Below, piece by piece: positions 61,698-64,000 of a stretch of DNA of 64,000 nt. Source of the DNA: Fimbriiglobus ruber. Its GTDB lineage: Bacteria; Planctomycetota; Planctomycetia; Gemmatales; Gemmataceae. Both the position numbers and the translations under genes were made by a program. Within the stretch, counting starts at the first letter, position 1; each line of letters opens with the position of its first letter. The DNA lies in the NCBI RefSeq assembly GCF_002197845.1, contig NZ_NIDE01000019.1, forward strand, positions 1 to 64,000, given 5' to 3'. A model generated the notes under the pieces. That model had not been told where the DNA came from and made no database searches. It saw nothing but the letters and a program-made list of their open reading frames with translations.

Positions 61698-63128
61698 GTG
61701 ACCGATCCTCTCGTTCCCCAACCCCGGCGAGTCTCTGGCCGTCGGCGGTTATTGTTCATTTTTGGACTCTTTGTTCTCACCGCGATCGTCGTCGGCGCCG
61801 GGTGGTATTTCTCGCGCCCGGCTCTCCGTCCTCCCGCGGTTCCTCCCGACGCGACTGGCGCGGACCTGGAGCCGGGGGTGGTCGCGGCCGTCCGCACGGT
61901 GCGCGACCGCGTTCTGGAACAGCCGCGGTCGGGCGAGGCGTGGGGGAGTTTGGCCGAGGTGTTTCTCGCCAACGATCTGGATGAGGAAGGGCGAATTTGC
62001 AGCGCGGAGGCCGAACACCTTCAACCGGACGACCCGCGGTGGCCGTATTTTCAGGGCATCGTCCTTGCGAACCGTGGCGAGCGAGAAGCCGCGATACCGC
62101 ACCTTGTTCGCGCCGGTGAAAAGTCCGAGAAGGTCAGTAAAGGCCGATCCGTTCCGCACCTCGCGCTGGCCGAGACGCTACTCGCGATAGGGCGGACGGA
62201 CGAGGCCGAGGAATCCCTCCGCCGCGCGGCGAGTGTGGGACCGGACGACCCGCGGGTCCAGTTCGATTCGGGCTTGCTCGCGGTCGCCCGGGATGGTTGG
62301 GCCGTCGCCCGGGATCGTTTCGTTGCGTGTCTCGGAAGCCCGTTCGCCCGCCGCAAGGCGCGGATCCAACTGGCGGCCGTTTACCGCCGCCTGGGCGAAA
62401 CGGCGAAAGCGGAAGAAGCCCGGTCCGAAGCCGGGCGGATGCCGCCGGACGCTGACTGGCCCGACCCGTTCGTCACGGAATACCTGCGGCGAGCCGTTCG
62501 GAAAATGAGCCGGTACAAGTCCGCGGAGAGTCTGGAAGCACAGGGCCGGTTGGCCGAGGCAATTCGCGTCGCCGAACCGATGACGGCGGAATTTCCGGAC
62601 GACGATTTGCCGCAGCTCATGCTCGGCCGGTTTCTCGCCCAGACGGGAGATTTCGACCGCGCGGAACGGGCTCTGAGGCGGGCTCTGCGTCTAGCCCCGG
62701 ACAAAATCCAGACGCATTACCTGCTCGGCCTTCTGCTTCAACAGCGTGGGGAACGGTCGGCGGCGGCGGGCGACAGTGCCCGGGCGGCCGAGGCGTTCCA
62801 GGAAGGAATCGCCCTGTCCCGCCGGGCTCTCGTCCTTAAACCCGATTACGGCTTCGCACACATGGCTCTCGGGCTGTTACTGAAGCAGTCGGGGGATAAG
62901 GCGGAAGCTCTGTCCGAGCTTCGCGAGGCCGTTCGGTGTAACCCGGAATACGCGGAAATTCACCTTCAACTTGCGGAACTTCTGGTCGACCTCGGGCACC
63001 GGGATGAGGCCGTTCCGCGGTACGAGCGAGCGCTCCTGCTCGCCCCGCCCGGTTCGCCCTGGATTCCGACCGCCGCCGCGAAGGTTAAAGAATTGAAAAA
63101 TGCTCTGGATCAGCCGGGTAAACAATGA
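61698..63128 (+). CDS. Membrane-anchored TPR protein
   Basis: The frame starts at a GTG (61698). A single membrane helix lies at about residues 18-37 (LLFIFGLFVLTAIVVGAGWYF). The rest (about 440 residues) is a chain of tetratricopeptide repeats: GEAWGSLAEVFLANDLDEEGR, ALAETLLAIGRTDEAEESLRRAA, LMLGRFLAQTGDFDRAERALRRALRLAPDK, HMALGLLLKQSGDKAEALSELREAVRCNPEYAEIHLQLAELLVDLG. TPR arrays of this type scaffold protein complexes; no catalytic domain is visible. It resembles the TPR gene at 21583-22686 in plan. The partner here is unknown, as no UnbV gene follows. Confidence 0.88.
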   Translation: MTDPLVPQPRRVSGRRRLLFIFGLFVLTAIVVGAGWYFSRPALRPPAVPPDATGADLEPGVVAAVRTVRDRVLEQPRSGEAWGSLAEVFLANDLDEEGRICSAEAEHLQPDDPRWPYFQGIVLANRGEREAAIPHLVRAGEKSEKVSKGRSVPHLALAETLLAIGRTDEAEESLRRAASVGPDDPRVQFDSGLLAVARDGWAVARDRFVACLGSPFARRKARIQLAAVYRRLGETAKAEEARSEAGRMPPDADWPDPFVTEYLRRAVRKMSRYKSAESLEAQGRLAEAIRVAEPMTAEFPDDDLPQLMLGRFLAQTGDFDRAERALRRALRLAPDKIQTHYLLGLLLQQRGERSAAAGDSARAAEAFQEGIALSRRALVLKPDYGFAHMALGLLLKQSGDKAEALSELREAVRCNPEYAEIHLQLAELLVDLGHRDEAVPRYERALLLAPPGSPWIPTAAAKVKELKNALDQPGKQ

Positions 63129-63196
63129 GTGACCCGGCTTCGAAGCACGTCGCCTTCATGCTGCGCGGGCGGGCGAAACTCGGGAAAGAATAGCAA

Positions 63197-63625
63197 TCAC
63201 TTCGTGAGTTTGAGGTCATACGCGTTCGGCGGCGGGGTCGCCGTGACGTCGACCGTGAGCGTCGTTTTGGACGGCTCACTGAATTTCGAGTTGAAGTTTG
63301 TTTTCGGCATCTTGCCGTCCGCCGAGGGCATCATCACGGGCGTGACGGTGACCTTGTACTTCCCGACGGGGGCGCCGGCTTTGCCACCGGTGTAGATCAT
63401 GTACTCACCGTCTTTGATCGCTCCCCCCGAGGGTACTCCCACCCCTTCGCCGACAAAGGTGTAAGTCACCTGCCCGGCCGGGAGCGGGGTGCCGTCGACG
63501 GTAATTTTCCCGCTTACGGGGACTGTCGTGAAATTCGGACCCTGATTGCACCCCGGCCCGCAACAGATGACGACTACTGGCACGGCGAACGCCGTGATTC
63601 GCACGAGGAAAGGCGGCAAGTTCAT
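63197..63625 (-). CDS. Small lipoprotein with beta-sandwich domain
   Basis: The ATG at 63625 has GGAG five bases upstream and gives a lipoprotein leader (MNLPPFLVRITAFAVPVVVICCGPGC, lipobox region CGPGC). The mature part of about 115 residues has VSGKITVDGTPLPAGQVTYTFVGEG and GEYMIYTGGKAGAPVGKYKVTVTPV, the same Ig/transthyretin-like pattern as the lipoprotein at 22735-23166. No enzyme motif is visible. It follows a DUF1559 gene (minus strand, partly in the window) after a hairpin. Confidence 0.88.
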   Translation of the reverse strand: MNLPPFLVRITAFAVPVVVICCGPGCNQGPNFTTVPVSGKITVDGTPLPAGQVTYTFVGEGVGVPSGGAIKDGEYMIYTGGKAGAPVGKYKVTVTPVMMPSADGKMPKTNFNSKFSEPSKTTLTVDVTATPPPNAYDLKLTK

Positions 63626-63773
63626 TGAAACTCCGTTTACGTTCGCTCGGAATGGAGAAGCTGCGAGACCGAATATCAATCAATGCCAATGGTCGTCGGT
63701 TTCGACTTCATGATTTGGCGGACGAGTCATTCAGCCTACTTAAGGTTCTCAAAAATTCTGGTCTTTTCTGGCA

Positions 63774-63807
63774 GCCAATAGCCCGGACCAACGTTCGGGC
63801 TATTGGC
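63774..63807 (-). terminator. 12-bp hairpin between DUF1559 and lipoprotein genes
   Basis: The arms GCCAATAGCCCG (63774-63785) and CGGGCTATTGGC (63796-63807) pair perfectly around a ten-base loop. It lies between the stop of the DUF1559 gene (63848-63850) and the lipoprotein start at 63625, as does the hairpin at 23204-23230 in the first such pair. Confidence 0.75.
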
Positions 63808-63847
63808 GATGGATTGACACAATCCGGGACACTCGCGGGGCGGCGGG

Positions 63848-64000
63848 TTACCAGTCACTCCCGAGCGTGTTACCGTCGTTCGGCGTGCATGCGTTCATCC
63901 AGGTTTGGGCAGACATACTGCCGGAGACCGTCCGGACGCTGCCGTCGCCCATTCCGACGATCATACTTCCCGTGTGCCCGCCCTGGGTGACGTACCAGTT
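63848..64000 (-). CDS. DUF1559 protein, C-terminal fragment (5' end outside the window)
   Basis: The minus-strand frame ending at the stop TAA (63848-63850) reads NWYVTQGGHTGSMIVGMGDGSVRTVSGSMSAQTWMNACTPNDG, then NTLGSDW. The GMGDGSVRxVSxxxSxxTW...PNDG pattern is the conserved C-terminus of DUF1559 proteins, as seen in the first copy at 23253-24230. About 50 residues are in the window and the prepilin-type start must lie beyond 64000. It probably forms an operon with the lipoprotein at 63197-63625. Confidence 0.9.
   Translation of the reverse strand, partial: NWYVTQGGHTGSMIVGMGDGSVRTVSGSMSAQTWMNACTPNDGNTLGSDW

Noticed and set aside
1-64000. tRNA, rRNA or riboswitch genes
   Set aside because: I looked for cloverleaf patterns with a CCA-type end and TTCGAATC-like T-arms and for rRNA stretches and found none; the hairpins seen are terminators or repeats.

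Overview
The window is high-GC bacterial DNA that looks like a planctomycete of the Gemmata/Fimbriiglobus type (family Gemmataceae). The evidence is the combination of families: two DUF1559 prepilin-like proteins, a DUF1501 plus DUF1549/DUF1553 pair, a YHYH protein, an FG-GAP/UnbV protein, small lipoproteins, and three giant or surface proteins that share an N-terminal motif of the type L-E-D-R-x-x-x-P-A. The genus is an inference. No rRNA, tRNA, CRISPR array, phage or plasmid gene was recognised.

Layout. 1-4548 (minus) is the start of a giant SdrD-type repeat surface protein that runs off the left edge, followed by a 1.1-kb AT-richer gap. 5763-10072 holds a secreted protein of unknown function, a YyaL-type thioredoxin-domain protein and an unknown protein. 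10538-12142 is a sigma-70 factor closed by a 20-bp hairpin. 12335-14349 holds a divergent secreted esterase and an SMP-30/gluconolactonase. 14361-14735 is a structured repeat (element A), followed by a Gfo/Idh/MocA oxidoreductase gene broken by a frameshift and by a 1172-bp IS630-family insertion. 17758-23166 holds the YHYH protein, a coupled TPR/UnbV pair and a lipoprotein. 23253-26349 (minus) holds a DUF1559 protein and rmlA/rmlB-type dTDP-sugar genes. 26550-31027 holds a small unknown protein, a fused ResB-CcsA cytochrome c maturation protein and a lipoprotein. 31620-37409 holds a proline-rich papain-fold candidate, the DUF1501 protein, element B (second copy of the structured repeat) and the DUF1549/1553 protein. 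37599-42533 (minus) is a compact three-gene cluster of two membrane-anchored dynamin-like GTPases and a CHAD protein. 42640-47081 holds a YCF48/HCF136-like beta-propeller protein with a CBM9-like tail and a DegT-type aminotransferase. 47202-52721 (minus) is a giant Ig-repeat/FG-GAP surface protein. 52895-64000 holds a TPR-sulfotransferase, a TPR-like protein, a GT39 glycosyltransferase, RNase D, two envelope proteins, a lipoprotein and the 3' end of a second DUF1559 gene.

How the genes relate. Much of the window serves the cell envelope: surface adhesin-like proteins, nucleotide-sugar synthesis (RmlA, RmlB, DegT aminotransferase), GT39 transfer of sugars from lipid carriers, sulfotransfer, and periplasmic cytochrome and DUF1549-type proteins. 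The module DUF1559 - hairpin - small lipoprotein occurs twice.

The most unusual signals are: (1) a 375-390 bp intergenic element present twice, whose hairpins differ in sequence between and within copies yet stay perfectly self-complementary; (2) the GTPase-GTPase-CHAD operon, a candidate membrane-remodelling system; (3) long perfect palindromes between genes, including a dispersed family with 46-bp arms; and (4) clustered single-base deletions confined to the two coding repeat arrays, which probably mark unreliable assembly there.
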